A stretch of 64,000 bases of DNA, from assembly GCA_913048295.1 (NCBI GenBank), contig CAJWWK010000006.1, positions 1 through 64,000 on the forward strand, read 5' to 3'. Below are positions 1 through 9,527 of the stretch, in pieces (position 1 is the stretch's first letter; each line of letters opens with the position of its first letter). Origin of the DNA: an uncultured Dehalococcoidia bacterium (GTDB lineage Bacteria > Chloroflexota > Dehalococcoidia > Lucifugimonadales > Lucifugimonadaceae). Both the position numbers and the translations under genes were made by a program. The notes beneath the pieces were generated by a model that was not told the origin of the DNA, searched no databases, and worked only from the letters and a program-made list of their open reading frames with translations.

Positions 1-72
1 TGGCTTTGCGTAATTGGGGAAGTTAAAGCCGGTCCACAATCCGTCTCTTGACTTTCCGTCGGGATCGAGCGC

Positions 73-381
73 ATGAACGCCGATCTTATCCAGTTGGACC
101 AGGCTGTGAACGAGGGGATCAAGTTTCACGAGCACAACTCGCTCTACCAGTGGGTCGACCTGTGGGCAGCGGGGCCGGTGGCGGTCACGTCGTGGACCAG
201 TGAGTACACCGAATCAGGTGTGTGCGGAGATGCGTTACTGGCGACTCCCGAGAAGGGCAGGTTGCTGTTCGACGAAGCGGTGAAGAATCTGATCGGCTCG
301 TCCGACGAGTTTTATACGCGTGAAGTGATGACTCGCAAGGACCACCACACGGCTCAGCCGTTGTCCGACCTACCGGGTTAG
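73..381 (+). pseudogene. Creatininase-family C-terminal fragment
   Basis: The 102-residue product resembles only the C-terminal third of creatinine amidohydrolase-family proteins (usually about 240 residues): the segment SGVCGDALLATPEKG corresponds to the family's G-x-x-GDp-x-x-AT-x-x-KG region, and the tail ends in a basic KDHH stretch. The metal-binding N-terminal half is absent. The same frame has a TGA at 49-51, so the reading frame cannot continue to the window edge without a frameshift or nonsense codon. Only 48 bases upstream are visible, so a lesion or an unrelated short ORF cannot be separated. I treat it as a likely remnant. If intact, such enzymes hydrolyse cyclic amides or formamides with two metal ions. 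Confidence 0.45.
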
Positions 382-391
382 CCGGGAGTTT

Positions 392-1375
392 TTATTGCCC
401 GTCGAACGTTATGCCGATTTTTACGGCTCTGTCGACCCGTTCAGTTGCGATGTCGAAGGCACGGTCGATTTCGGCAATGTTGATGCGATGCGAAATGATC
501 GGATTAACGTCTATCTCGCCTGAGGTGATCGTACGCACCGCCTCAACGTAACTCGTGAGTCCGGGTTCGTCCTGTGACCCGAGCACCGTGAACGCACTGG
601 CGCGGCTTCTGAACATCTGTGAATAGTCGAACGGTACTGGCTCTTCTGACTCCGGCAGGCCAAACAACACGACCTGCCCTTCGTCACGGACCAGGTGGAA
701 CGCCTGCGACAGGGTCGGCGTGGATCCAACAGCCTCGATAACCAGGTCGGCTCCGAGGCCGTCGGTCAGCTCTTTTACCGCCCGGGTGGCGCTATCTCCA
801 GTGGCATCAATTGTTTCGTCAGCCCCGTATGTGATACCAAGTTCGCGCCGCCAGTGCAGTGGCTCGATCGAGATGATTTTTTCTGCCCCGAGGTGAGTCA
901 GAATGAAGTCCCAAAACAGCCCTGCGCTGCCCTGCCCGACTACAAGACATGTCTGGCCTTCTACCGATTCGGGTAGGCGTTTTGCGGCGAAAATAACGGT
1001 TCCCAGCTGCTGCGCGAGCGTCACCGAATCGATGTCCACACCGGGATCCAGTTTCAGCACGTGGGCATCGTCGATCGCCTGGTAGTCGGCAAAGCATCGC
1101 GAGTCCCAGATATGGGGAGTCGTCAGGACGAGATCGCCCTCCGAAAACTTTTGTGAACGCGACTCGACGACCTCGCCGACGGCCTCGTGTCCGGGATGGC
1201 CTGACATCGCCGGAAAGTCGTGCATCGCCCATCCGGTGTTGACCATGTGAAGGTCGCTGCCGCAGATAGACGCTGCCAGGGTGCGCACCAGGACATCGCC
1301 CGGGCCTGCCTCGGGAATCTCGACCTCTTCGCAGCGGACGATACCGCGCTCAACAGCAACAGCCGCTCGCATCAT
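392..1375 (-). CDS. Zinc-type alcohol/polyol dehydrogenase (MDR family)
   Basis: 327 residues. This is a medium-chain dehydrogenase/reductase, probably oxidising a sugar alcohol or sugar acid with NAD(P). The catalytic-zinc region is visible as SICGSDLH (Cys38) and GHPGHE (His63/Glu64), followed by a Rossmann domain with a GQGSAG nucleotide-binding turn near residue 150. The usual structural-zinc loop of four spaced cysteines is missing; that region reads TPHIWDSRCFADYQ. I choose the ATG at 1375 because it overlaps the stop of the upstream GH4 gene as ATGA, which implies translational coupling; a longer reading to 1411 has no support. Coupling to a GH4 glycosidase suggests that it works on the released sugar. 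The substrate cannot be named. Confidence 0.85.
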   Translation of the reverse strand: MMRAAVAVERGIVRCEEVEIPEAGPGDVLVRTLAASICGSDLHMVNTGWAMHDFPAMSGHPGHEAVGEVVESRSQKFSEGDLVLTTPHIWDSRCFADYQAIDDAHVLKLDPGVDIDSVTLAQQLGTVIFAAKRLPESVEGQTCLVVGQGSAGLFWDFILTHLGAEKIISIEPLHWRRELGITYGADETIDATGDSATRAVKELTDGLGADLVIEAVGSTPTLSQAFHLVRDEGQVVLFGLPESEEPVPFDYSQMFRSRASAFTVLGSQDEPGLTSYVEAVRTITSGEIDVNPIISHRINIAEIDRAFDIATERVDRAVKIGITFDGQ

Positions 1376-2658
1376 GTGTAGGCGGCCAGTTCGGTGCCGT
1401 GAGCAGTCCACATCTCATCGAACATCTCACGGATCTCGGAAAGCGACAGCACCGCCGAAGTTAGCGGGTCGAGTGCGATGGCGTGGAAGGCAGCTTCTCG
1501 GTCGCCGTCGAGGATTGCCTGGGTCGCCATCTGCTGGACAGCCTGGTTCGATCGGCTGAGTGCGGCCAGTTGTCCGGGAATTTCGCCAACAGCCATCGGG
1601 TGAAACCCGAGCTTGTCGATAAGCACGGGCACCTCGACGCAGCTCTGGTCGAGCAGGTTGTCGATAAGGCCCGTGTTTGGCACGTTGGCGTTAATTACCG
1701 TCGGCCGCCCGGTCTCCATGGCCTCGATGATCCGGCATGCATATTCCTCTGACCGCTCGGCGGTAAGTCGCTTGTCGGAATTGGCGTCTTCAAGAAGTTG
1801 CGTGTAGTGGTCGTCGACTCTCGCCGTGCGACGCTGCAGGTCCTGCCGGATCTGGTCCAGGTTAAACTCGTCGATCAAGTCCTCGTTCGTGCGGAAATAC
1901 GGGGTGTACTCCGACATGTGCCGCGTCGATTCCGTAACGAAGTAGCCGAACTGGCGCATCACTTCAAAACGCACGGTGTCCCGCGAATAGATTTCGGGGT
2001 TCTCCATCGCCTCGAACAACCTCGGGTAGGCATCGACACCATCCTGCTCAAACCTGAGGAACCATGCGAGGTGGTTGATGCCAGCTACCCAGCCGGTGAC
2101 AGAATCTCTGGGAGCACCAATGTAATCGGCGAGGTCGGCTGTCGTGTGCTGGACGCTGTGGCAGAGCCCGAGTGTCGGCACGTCAGTGGCGTCGGCGATG
2201 GCCCAGCAGGCAATCGCCATCGGGTTCGTGTAGTTCAGCAGTGTGGCATCGGGAGCCACGTCTTCGATGTCGTCGCAAATGTCGAGGAGGACCGGGGCAG
2301 TCCGCAGGGCCTTGAAGACGCCGCCCGGGCCCACGGTGTCGCCTACCGACTGGTCGACCCCGTACTTCAGCGGAATCGCAATGTCGCGCTCAAAACTATC
2401 GCCGACCCGAATGGTTGTCAGGACGTAGTTGGAACCGGCGAGAGCTTCGCGCCGGTCACCGGTAACCTCGATAGTCATGTTGGTGCCGGTGTCGATTGCG
2501 AGTTTTCTTGCGAACTTGCCCATCAGCTCCAGCCGTTCCGGGTCGGTGTCCATCAGTGAAACCGTCGAGTCGGAAAGTTCAGGGACGCACATGATGTCCT
2601 GGAGCAACCGCCGGGCGAAAACCACGCTCCCGGCTCCGATGAGTGAAATCTTTGGCAA
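1372..2658 (-). CDS. GH4 alpha-galactosidase/6-phospho-glycosidase
   Basis: 428 residues, full length for glycoside hydrolase family 4, which cleaves glycosides by an NAD+- and Mn2+-dependent oxidation/elimination mechanism. The N-terminus KISLIGAGS is the Rossmann NAD loop. LNYTNPMAIA near 141-150 and GLCHSVQ at 164-170 carry family signatures; Cys166 and the His of GINHLAW (His196) are the expected Mn ligands. The start is TTG at 2658, preceded by AAGGA at suitable distance; no better ATG exists. It is the first gene of a two-gene operon with the MDR dehydrogenase. CHSVQ is typical of the alpha-galactosidase (MelA) branch rather than phospho-beta-glucosidases, but the sugar is not fixed by sequence. 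Confidence 0.88.
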   Translation of the reverse strand: MPKISLIGAGSVVFARRLLQDIMCVPELSDSTVSLMDTDPERLELMGKFARKLAIDTGTNMTIEVTGDRREALAGSNYVLTTIRVGDSFERDIAIPLKYGVDQSVGDTVGPGGVFKALRTAPVLLDICDDIEDVAPDATLLNYTNPMAIACWAIADATDVPTLGLCHSVQHTTADLADYIGAPRDSVTGWVAGINHLAWFLRFEQDGVDAYPRLFEAMENPEIYSRDTVRFEVMRQFGYFVTESTRHMSEYTPYFRTNEDLIDEFNLDQIRQDLQRRTARVDDHYTQLLEDANSDKRLTAERSEEYACRIIEAMETGRPTVINANVPNTGLIDNLLDQSCVEVPVLIDKLGFHPMAVGEIPGQLAALSRSNQAVQQMATQAILDGDREAAFHAIALDPLTSAVLSLSEIREMFDEMWTAHGTELAAYT

Positions 2659-2808
2659 GATTTGTTTCCTTCGTCCGCTAATTCGTTCAATCCTCTGAGC
2701 AGGTTAGGTTGAGGGGGCGAATTCGACAATAGGCAAGCACCATCGAACGCGCGCTGTCGACTCATTAACGTCCCGATCTGTGCGGCGTCGGGGATGATCT
2801 GGGAGCAT

Positions 2809-3879
2809 TCAGGAAGCTCCCAGCTCGGCCAACAGCGCCATTCCGCGCCTTATTGCCCGGGCATCGAAAGTTACTTTCGCATCGAACATTGCGCCCGATA
2901 AGTTGGCGGCGACGAAAGTGTTGGAGTGAGGGAGTTCGCGCCTCAACCTACGGGCGAACTTGTTGGGCTGTGGCCGGTGGGTCGAAAGAAAATGAGCGTC
3001 GCCGATACGCATTACATGGATGCCTGCAACGTCGTCATATCGCGCATCGACCACCACGTTCCGGCGCTGCGTTGTTTCGGCGGCCCCGTTCGCCGCCTGC
3101 GTCGCCAGTAAAAGGCCCATAGCCTGCACATCTTCGGGTTGGCGTCCGGCATGTGTCGGCGCTGCGTTACCGTCCCACCAGTCGAACGGACGAATGTCAT
3201 ATGAAGGTGCCTGCGTGAAGAGTGCAAGCCCGCCACCGTTCTGTTCAAGCGCCCACGCGGCATAGCCGGGGTAATCGGCGGTCCAGTTCGTAGCCGGGCC
3301 GGCAATAGTGGCCGGACACGCATAGTTCACGAGCCGCGCGACACCGCTGCCGTCTGCGCGGTCGATCGCGAGCACGAAAAGAGCCGCGTTGCCGGGTCGT
3401 CCCGGGCCTGCAACAAACGTGGAGACATCGGGTAAAAGGGTGCCGGTCGAACCCATCGACGCTGGCTCGAGAGCGGCGATTGCGACCCTCGTCGCGCCTG
3501 CAATTTGTTGCGGCAAGAAAGCGGAATAGTTCGCGTACTCAGCTTCGTCGCGCCAGAGTGGAGGAGAGGTCCCGTTGCCGGTTACCGTGAGCCAGACGTA
3601 ATCTTTTTCGATGCCTGCAGCAGCGGCTGTGACATCTTTGATCGAATCCGCCAGCCATTCAGATACACCCCATACATCGAGGCTCACGAGTGCCACTCGC
3701 GTGGTTGCAGATTCGAGAACAGCCACCTTTGCGAGCAGGTCATCGGTCACCCCGGTCGATTTGCGCAAGCCGTGTTCGGGGCCGTCGATCGCGAATCCGA
3801 CGGGTGGGGTAATCACCACGCGACCGGCACCGGCCCTGAACAGGCCCGGGTCGGTCTTTCCTGCCGTTTCCAGCACCAT
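2809..3879 (-). CDS. Neutral ceramidase-like protein with degenerate active site
   Basis: About 356 residues. The opening AGAGRVVITPPVGF and the following DDLLAKVAVLE...VALVSLDVWG match the N-terminal domain of the neutral/alkaline ceramidase family as it occurs in many environmental bacteria. Active members have a His-rich zinc/serine motif (T-H-T-H-S-x-P) after the first core strands; here the equivalent stretch is TVTGNGTSPPLW, with no histidines. Likewise the G-x-x-GD-x-x-P motif is replaced by TQAPSYDIRPFDWW. A hydrolytic role is therefore doubtful. No signal peptide is seen. The ATG at 3879 is preferred over a TTG two codons upstream. It is separated from the GH4 operon by about 150 bp in which nothing is recognised. 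Confidence 0.65.
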   Translation of the reverse strand: MVLETAGKTDPGLFRAGAGRVVITPPVGFAIDGPEHGLRKSTGVTDDLLAKVAVLESATTRVALVSLDVWGVSEWLADSIKDVTAAAAGIEKDYVWLTVTGNGTSPPLWRDEAEYANYSAFLPQQIAGATRVAIAALEPASMGSTGTLLPDVSTFVAGPGRPGNAALFVLAIDRADGSGVARLVNYACPATIAGPATNWTADYPGYAAWALEQNGGGLALFTQAPSYDIRPFDWWDGNAAPTHAGRQPEDVQAMGLLLATQAANGAAETTQRRNVVVDARYDDVAGIHVMRIGDAHFLSTHRPQPNKFARRLRRELPHSNTFVAANLSGAMFDAKVTFDARAIRRGMALLAELGAS

Positions 3880-4111
3880 TCGCAATCCTGTCTTCCGCGT
3901 TTATCGAGCCGCTGGCACTTCGACCTGCAATCCGGTCATGACAGAGTTCGACAACGATCTTAGCTGCTCCGAAGACCAGATTGAGTGCGGATTTCGGCTG
4001 CGGATGATACGCTCCGCTCCGTTCCAAGTTCTGCCCGTGGCGTAATTCCCCACGTGGCTCGGGGCTGGACTTCATCGATTAAAATTAAGTGAAGTCGAGA
4101 GTCGGTTACTC

Positions 4112-5056
4112 ATGACAGGGTCTGATCAGTTCGAAATATTCGAAGAAGAGTTCCAGCGGATTCTGGGCATGACCCCGAGCCTGACCTTACTGGCCGATTC
4201 GCTGACGTTCGCCGAAGGTGTCTGCTGGGTACCCGATGTTGAATCGGCAGCCGGTCAGGGCAAGGTGATCGTCAGCGACATCCCGAATAACCGGGTGGTG
4301 AGTTGGAGTGAAGCGGACGGTTTTGGCATTTACCGTGAGCCTTCGGGTCGTGCCAATGGGAATACCGTCGATCGCGAAGGGCGCGTGCTCTCGTGTCTCA
4401 CGAGCGGGCGGACCGTGGTCAGGCAGGAGCAAGACGGCAGCTTGACGACGATTGCGGACACCTTCGGCGGCGGTTTGCTGACCTCTCCGAACGATATTGT
4501 GGTGAAATCGGACGGTTCGATCTGGTTTACCGACCCCGATTACGGCTTTTTAGAGCTTGCGGTGGGTCACGGCGACAAGCCCGAGCAGAACCGTAACAGG
4601 GTGTACCGGGTCGATCCCGACTCCCTTGATATCACCATGGTCAGCGAAGATTTCGACAAGCCAAACGGCATCGCATTTTCGCCCGACGAGTCGGTGCTGT
4701 ACGTCGGGGACACCGGTCGTACCCACGGCGAATTCCGCCCGCATCGTCTGATGGCATTCGATGTTGTGGGCGATGCTCTCGACACGCTCGAAAACCCACG
4801 GGTGTTCGTCGATGTAGAACCGTATGTTCCCGACGGTTTCAGGGCCGATGTCGATGGAAACATGTGGACTGCGTGCGGCGACGGTGTCCAGGTGTTCAGT
4901 CCGGGAGGAGACCTGCTCGGTAAGATTCACACACCGGAAGTAGCAGCAAACCTGTCGTTTGGGATGGCCGACGGACAGACACTATTTGTCGGAGCGACAA
5001 GCTCGATCTGGAGTATCGAGCTCAACATTGCCGGGGCGACTCGACCGGTGAGCTAA
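4112..5056 (+). CDS. SMP-30/gluconolactonase-family protein (first of a pair)
   Basis: 314 residues; six-bladed beta-propeller of the SMP-30/gluconolaconase/LRE-like family, which hydrolyses sugar lactones to aldonic acids using one divalent metal. Visible family features are FAEGVCWVP (the metal-binding Glu in the EG pair), ANGNTVDREGRVL (Asn/Asp ligands), SPNDIVVKSDGSIWFTDPDYG (Asn and Asp ligands) and KPNGIAFSPDE. No signal peptide, so probably cytosolic. The next gene is a paralog, and a pentose-phosphate cluster follows, consistent with feeding aldonates into central metabolism. The upstream 230 bp are the divergent intergenic region with the ceramidase-like gene. Confidence 0.88.
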   Translation: MTGSDQFEIFEEEFQRILGMTPSLTLLADSLTFAEGVCWVPDVESAAGQGKVIVSDIPNNRVVSWSEADGFGIYREPSGRANGNTVDREGRVLSCLTSGRTVVRQEQDGSLTTIADTFGGGLLTSPNDIVVKSDGSIWFTDPDYGFLELAVGHGDKPEQNRNRVYRVDPDSLDITMVSEDFDKPNGIAFSPDESVLYVGDTGRTHGEFRPHRLMAFDVVGDALDTLENPRVFVDVEPYVPDGFRADVDGNMWTACGDGVQVFSPGGDLLGKIHTPEVAANLSFGMADGQTLFVGATSSIWSIELNIAGATRPVS

Positions 5057-5123
5057 CTGTAAATATTTGTTCGGACCAGTCGTAACGTACTGGCCCATAT
5101 TCAGGACCAGGAATCACCAATTC

Positions 5124-6092
5124 ATGACTGCAGAACCCAGGACTTTCCCGAATCACCGCTCGGCCACAGCGCCCGAGGATTTGCGCGAGGGCATCGAGGT
5201 TATCGATGATCGTTTTCTTGCGTTGATCGACGCCGATGCCAGCGTTGAAAAGCACTACACAGGCTGCGAATGGGCCGAGGGTCCGGTCTATTTTCTAGAG
5301 GGCGATTATGTGCTGTGGTCGGACATCCCCAACGACCGGATGTTGAAGTTCGATGCCGGTTCTGACGACACAACAGTTTTTCGCGAGCCCTGCAACAACA
5401 CAAATGGACACTATCGAGACCGGCAGGGTCGGCTTGTTTCGTGCGAGCATTCGGCGAACCGGATATCCCGCACCGAGGCCGATGGCACGGTGGTGACCCT
5501 TGTCGATAACTGGCAGGGCGGGCGATTTAATTCGCCAAACGATCTTGTGGTGAAGTCTGATGGCAGCATCTGGTTCACCGATCCCCCGTACGGGATCCTT
5601 TCCGACCGTGAAGGCAAAAAGCGTGATTCCGATCTGGACGGCAATTTCACCTACAGGTTCGACCCCGAATTTACTGATGGAGATGCACTTTCTATCGTCG
5701 ATAGCACCGGCGATCGGCCGAACGGACTGGCGTTTTCGCCCGACGAAAAGCTGTTCTATCTTGCCGATACGGGGGAACCGCGAAACATCAATGTCTTCGA
5801 CGTGAGCGATGATGGCAAGACGCTTTCAAACAAACGCCTGTTTGCGGAAGTGCGGCCCGGGGCATCGGACGGCTTCCGGGTGGATGAACAGGGCAATATC
5901 TGGACCAGCGCCAGGGACGGTGTGCAGTGCTACTCGCCAGCCGGGGAGTTGCTGGGGAAAATCCTGATCCCCGAGCAGGCCACTGCGAACCTCGTGTTCG
6001 GCGGCAGGGACGGCAAGCGGATGTACATATGCGGCGACACATCTCTTTACTCCGTTCGCGTGAAGGTCGCAGGTGCGCACCGCTACTGGTAG
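5124..6092 (+). CDS. SMP-30/gluconolactonase-family protein (second of a pair)
   Basis: About 322 residues from the ATG at 5124; an in-frame extension back to 5067 lacks homology. Same propeller family as the gene just upstream, with equivalent motifs: CEWAEGPVYF, NNTNGHYRDRQGRLV, SPNDLVVKSDGSIWFTDPPYG, RPNGLAFSPDEKLFY and a C-terminal NLVFGG blade. The DPPYGI version of the central metal-site loop is closer to bacterial gluconolactonases than DPDYGF of its neighbour, suggesting different lactones for the two paralogs (inference). About 70 bp separate the two genes, so they are probably co-transcribed. Confidence 0.88.
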   Translation: MTAEPRTFPNHRSATAPEDLREGIEVIDDRFLALIDADASVEKHYTGCEWAEGPVYFLEGDYVLWSDIPNDRMLKFDAGSDDTTVFREPCNNTNGHYRDRQGRLVSCEHSANRISRTEADGTVVTLVDNWQGGRFNSPNDLVVKSDGSIWFTDPPYGILSDREGKKRDSDLDGNFTYRFDPEFTDGDALSIVDSTGDRPNGLAFSPDEKLFYLADTGEPRNINVFDVSDDGKTLSNKRLFAEVRPGASDGFRVDEQGNIWTSARDGVQCYSPAGELLGKILIPEQATANLVFGGRDGKRMYICGDTSLYSVRVKVAGAHRYW

Positions 6093-6214
6093 CGAAGATC
6101 AGGCAACATTCCACCCCAAACCAGAGACGCGCCCGGTGGCGAAATTTTCCGTTTACGCCGAGAATGGGTGCCACCGAACCCCGGTTACTGATTTTGTAAG
6201 CAGGCTGGCAGGAT

Positions 6215-6685
6215 ATGCAAGTAGCGATCGGCGCAGACCACGGCGGATACACGCTGAAGTCGGACATGGTTAGAGTGCTGGAGAGCCTGGGCCATGACGT
6301 GATCGACAAGGGCGCTCACAGTTTCGATGCCGAAGATGACTTTCCGGATTTTGCGGCACCGGTCGCCGAGGCGGTTCAGACGGGTGACGCCGAGCGGGGG
6401 ATCATTCTCTGTGGCAGCGGAGTCGGTGCCTGCATCGCGGCCAACAAGTTCCCAGGCGTCAGGGCCGGGCTGTGTCACGACACCTACTCAGCGGCCCAGG
6501 GAGTACGTCACGACGACATGAATGTGCTATGCCTGGGGGCAAGGGTTGTAGGCGTTGCGCTGGCTGAAGACCTCGTGACGTCATTCATGGGCGCAAGCCT
6601 GGAATCGGAGCCACGCTTCCAGCGCCGCCTCGACAAGGTAGCGGCAATCGAAAACGAGCAGATGTCCCATGGCGGCCATAATTAG
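6215..6685 (+). CDS. rpiB: Ribose-5-phosphate isomerase B (RpiB/LacAB family)
   Basis: 156 residues, normal for the family. It interconverts ribose 5-phosphate and ribulose 5-phosphate. The start VAIGADHGGY carries the phosphate-binding Asp-His, and ILCGSGVGACIAANK holds the catalytic Cys66; CHDTYSA provides the family's His near 100, and DDMNVLCLG is the usual motif near 130. It heads the run rpiB-tal-pgi-DUF2090-HAD-gnd, a non-oxidative plus partly oxidative pentose phosphate cluster. LacA/LacB-type galactose-6-phosphate isomerases share the fold, but the retained Cys and the context favour RpiB. A 24-bp gap to tal indicates an operon. Confidence 0.93.
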   Translation: MQVAIGADHGGYTLKSDMVRVLESLGHDVIDKGAHSFDAEDDFPDFAAPVAEAVQTGDAERGIILCGSGVGACIAANKFPGVRAGLCHDTYSAAQGVRHDDMNVLCLGARVVGVALAEDLVTSFMGASLESEPRFQRRLDKVAAIENEQMSHGGHN

Positions 6686-6709
6686 AGTTTCCGAGCGTAC
6701 AGAGAACCA

Positions 6710-7813
6710 ATGAACAATATTCAGAAAGCGTTGGAAAACGGCCAGTCGATATGGCTCGACTCGATCAGCCGTGACATGTTGCGATCTGGCGAACTGCAGA
6801 GGTTTGTAGACCTGGGGGTTACCGGCGTCACGTCCAATCCGTCGATCTTCGACAAGGCCATTGCCGAGAGTGACATCTACGACGAGTCGTTGATCGAATA
6901 TGCCAAGGACGGGGCCACTCGCGAGACGGTATTCGAGCGACTGGCGGTTGACGATATTCGAGATGCGGCTGACGTACTCCGCCCGGTGTACGACGATGCT
7001 GGTCGGCGGGACGGGTTCGTGAGCATCGAGGTATCGCCGACCCTTGCACACGATACGGGCTACACCGTAGCCGAGGCACGGCGTCTCTGGGCAGCAATTG
7101 ACCGGCCCAACATAATGATCAAAGTGCCCGGTACACCGGCCGGGGTCCCCGCGATCAAGAGTCTTATAGCGGATGGCATCAACGTCAACGTGACGCTGCT
7201 GTTTGCACTGGAGGCGTACAAAGCCGCGGCAAACGCTTATATCGAGGGTCTTACCGAATTTGCGACTTCCGGCCGGGGCAATCCCGGTGGGGTGGCATCG
7301 GTGGCCTCGTTCTTCGTCAGCAGAGTAGACACATCCGTTGACAATGCTCTACCTGAGGGTCACCAGCTCAGGGGGAAAATCGGTATTGCCAACGCCAAGC
7401 TCGCGTACGCCGAGTTCAGCGAGATGTTCGATCGCAATCTTGGAGGGGGTGGGTCGTTCTTCCCGCTCCACACGATGGGGGCGCAGGTCCAGAGGCCGCT
7501 ATGGGCATCGACCGGCGTGAAAAATTCGGACTATCCCGACACGCTGTATGTAGATGGCCTGATGGGTCCCGACACGGTGAACACAGTTCCTGAAGCCACG
7601 ATGGACGCGATGCTCGACCACGGAACACCCGGTGCCGCCTTGACCGGTGGGCTTGATGAGGCGCGTGCGCAGATCGGAGCACTGGGAGATGCCGGAGTAT
7701 CGCTCGATGCCATCACCAGCGATCTACTGGCCGCCGGGGTGAAGGCGTTCGCCGATTCGTACGAGAGTCTGCTGGGTCGCATTGACGTTAAGTTGCAGGC
7801 GCTCAGGGTTTAG
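6710..7813 (+). CDS. tal: Transaldolase
   Basis: 367 residues, the long bacterial form typical of Actinobacteria and Chloroflexota. It transfers dihydroxyacetone units between sedoheptulose 7-phosphate and glyceraldehyde 3-phosphate. Motifs: WLDSISRDML at the N-terminus, GVTGVTSNPSIF near 36-47, and IMIKVPGTPAG with the Schiff-base Lys138; INVNVTLLF follows. The C-terminal part has TLYVDGLMGPDTVNTVPEAT. In several phyla tal and pgi are fused into one protein; here they are adjacent separate genes with about 40 bp between them. Confidence 0.95.
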   Translation: MNNIQKALENGQSIWLDSISRDMLRSGELQRFVDLGVTGVTSNPSIFDKAIAESDIYDESLIEYAKDGATRETVFERLAVDDIRDAADVLRPVYDDAGRRDGFVSIEVSPTLAHDTGYTVAEARRLWAAIDRPNIMIKVPGTPAGVPAIKSLIADGINVNVTLLFALEAYKAAANAYIEGLTEFATSGRGNPGGVASVASFFVSRVDTSVDNALPEGHQLRGKIGIANAKLAYAEFSEMFDRNLGGGGSFFPLHTMGAQVQRPLWASTGVKNSDYPDTLYVDGLMGPDTVNTVPEATMDAMLDHGTPGAALTGGLDEARAQIGALGDAGVSLDAITSDLLAAGVKAFADSYESLLGRIDVKLQALRV

Positions 7814-7855
7814 CGTTCGGGTAAGACTTCGACACTTCGATAGGCGGGCGACAAA

Positions 7856-9499
7856 TTGAGTTCTCATCGGGACCGCGATGCCGTGGCAGAAGCGCTGGGA
7901 CGCCTGGTTACCGAATCGTTTGCCTCCCGGTTGTGGCAGCGTGATGCCACGCTGTGGCCTGAACCGTCGCCGGGTGGCGACCCGCCAGATCGCACGCTCG
8001 GGTGGCTCGATCTACCGGGCCGGTTGCCTTTGCTTGCCGAGAAATTATCCGGCCTTGCAGGCCAGTTATCCGGCGATGGATTCACTGACGCGGTCGTGCT
8101 GGGCATGGGAGGTAGCAGCATGACACCGCTGACTCTTCGGGGGATATTCGGCAAGCCGGGCCCGGGGTCACCGGGACTACGGCTTCACGCCCTGGACACT
8201 GTGAACCCGGCATCGATCGCCAGTGTGGCAGATTCGCTGGATCTGCCCCGGACACTGTTTTTTGTATCGAGCAAATCGGGTACTACAGTTGAACCGCTTT
8301 CACTCGAAGCCTATTTTCGGTCGCAGTTGAGCGTCGATGCGGCGGGTTCGGGGTTATCGTCGGCGGGACCGGGTACGGGTAGGCGTAATTTCGTGGCCCT
8401 TACCGATCCTGGAACGCCCATGTCGGAACGAGCGAGGGCAGGTGAGTTTGGCACCTGGATGGCGACCCCCGAGGACGTTGGTGGACGGTTTTCGGCCCTG
8501 AGCGCGTTCGGGATGATGCCGGCCACGGCCGCGGGGATGGACCCTGGCAGGTTCGCAGACGCGGCAGCACGCATGGTGCAGCAGTGCCTGACCGATTCCA
8601 CGAGCAATCCCGGTCTCCAACTCGGGGCGTTTATGGCAGCGAATGCGCTGGCGGGTCGGGACAAGGTCACTCTCATCACATCGAACGAGTATGCGGTGTT
8701 CGGAATGTGGGTGGAGCAACTACTCGCAGAATCGACAGGTAAAGACGGCAGAGGGCTGATTCCGATTGCCGGCGAGCTTCGGCTTGAGGCTGAAAGTTAC
8801 GGCAGTGACCGCCAGTTCATCGTTTTCGACAGCTACGACGAGGATTCTAATTTTCGACAGGTGTCAGCGGAACTCGAATCGGCCGGTCATCCGGTGTTGG
8901 TAATAAAGGCGTCAGGATCGGAAAAGCACGGGATAGCAGGCGAGTTTTTCAGGTGGCAGTTCGCAACGGCGGCGGCGGCCTCGCTCATGGGCGTCTACCC
9001 GTTCGATCAGCCCGATGTCGAGGCTGCGAAGGTGAAGTCACGGGAATTGCTTTCCGACACTGGCCAGAGTCCGGTCACGTATTCGCTTGCCGACGCCCTG
9101 GAGCGGCTTGAGAAGATCGAAACTCCAGCCTATGTTGCCCTGATCGCGTTCCTGCCCGAATCGCCCGAGTTGACAGCGGCTTTTTCGGGTCTCCGCCGGG
9201 TCATATCCGAAAAAACCGGAGTGGCGACGACGTTCGGTTACGGGCCGCGTTATCTACATTCGATCGGTCAGCTGTACAAAGGAGGTCCGCGAAACGCTAC
9301 AGTACTGGGCTTCATATCGGGGAAATACGATGATCTGGCGGTGCCCGGCGCGAGTTACACTTTCGGAGAGTTGTCCGCAGCCCAGGCAGCTGGCGATTTT
9401 GCGGTAATGACCGAGTATGGTCAGAAGGTTTTGCCCATTCGCCCCGAGGACGGTCGGACTGAGGCGGTGGTAACTGGTACAGCAGGGGCTTTCGGCTAA
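7856..9499 (+). CDS. pgi: Glucose-6-phosphate isomerase
   Basis: 547 residues. It interconverts glucose 6-phosphate and fructose 6-phosphate. Sugar-phosphate-binding motifs are clear: VVLGMGGSSMTPLTLRG near residue 82 and FFVSSKSGTTVEP near 138, followed by a SIS-type second domain. The arrangement matches the Pgi half of bifunctional transaldolase/Pgi proteins rather than E. coli Pgi. The start is TTG at 7856; no ATG precedes the conserved region closely, so the exact start is less certain than the identity. It lies directly after tal and 28 bp before the DUF2090 gene. Confidence 0.92.
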   Translation: MSSHRDRDAVAEALGRLVTESFASRLWQRDATLWPEPSPGGDPPDRTLGWLDLPGRLPLLAEKLSGLAGQLSGDGFTDAVVLGMGGSSMTPLTLRGIFGKPGPGSPGLRLHALDTVNPASIASVADSLDLPRTLFFVSSKSGTTVEPLSLEAYFRSQLSVDAAGSGLSSAGPGTGRRNFVALTDPGTPMSERARAGEFGTWMATPEDVGGRFSALSAFGMMPATAAGMDPGRFADAAARMVQQCLTDSTSNPGLQLGAFMAANALAGRDKVTLITSNEYAVFGMWVEQLLAESTGKDGRGLIPIAGELRLEAESYGSDRQFIVFDSYDEDSNFRQVSAELESAGHPVLVIKASGSEKHGIAGEFFRWQFATAAAASLMGVYPFDQPDVEAAKVKSRELLSDTGQSPVTYSLADALERLEKIETPAYVALIAFLPESPELTAAFSGLRRVISEKTGVATTFGYGPRYLHSIGQLYKGGPRNATVLGFISGKYDDLAVPGASYTFGELSAAQAAGDFAVMTEYGQKVLPIRPEDGRTEAVVTGTAGAFG

Positions 9500-9527
9500 G
9501 ACGGAATCCTGAACCGGAGAGCATCAA

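Noticed and set aside
1798-2559. Long open frame opposite the GH4 gene (253 codons)
   Set aside because: Antisense shadow; the GH4 reading has motifs and family length, this one has none.
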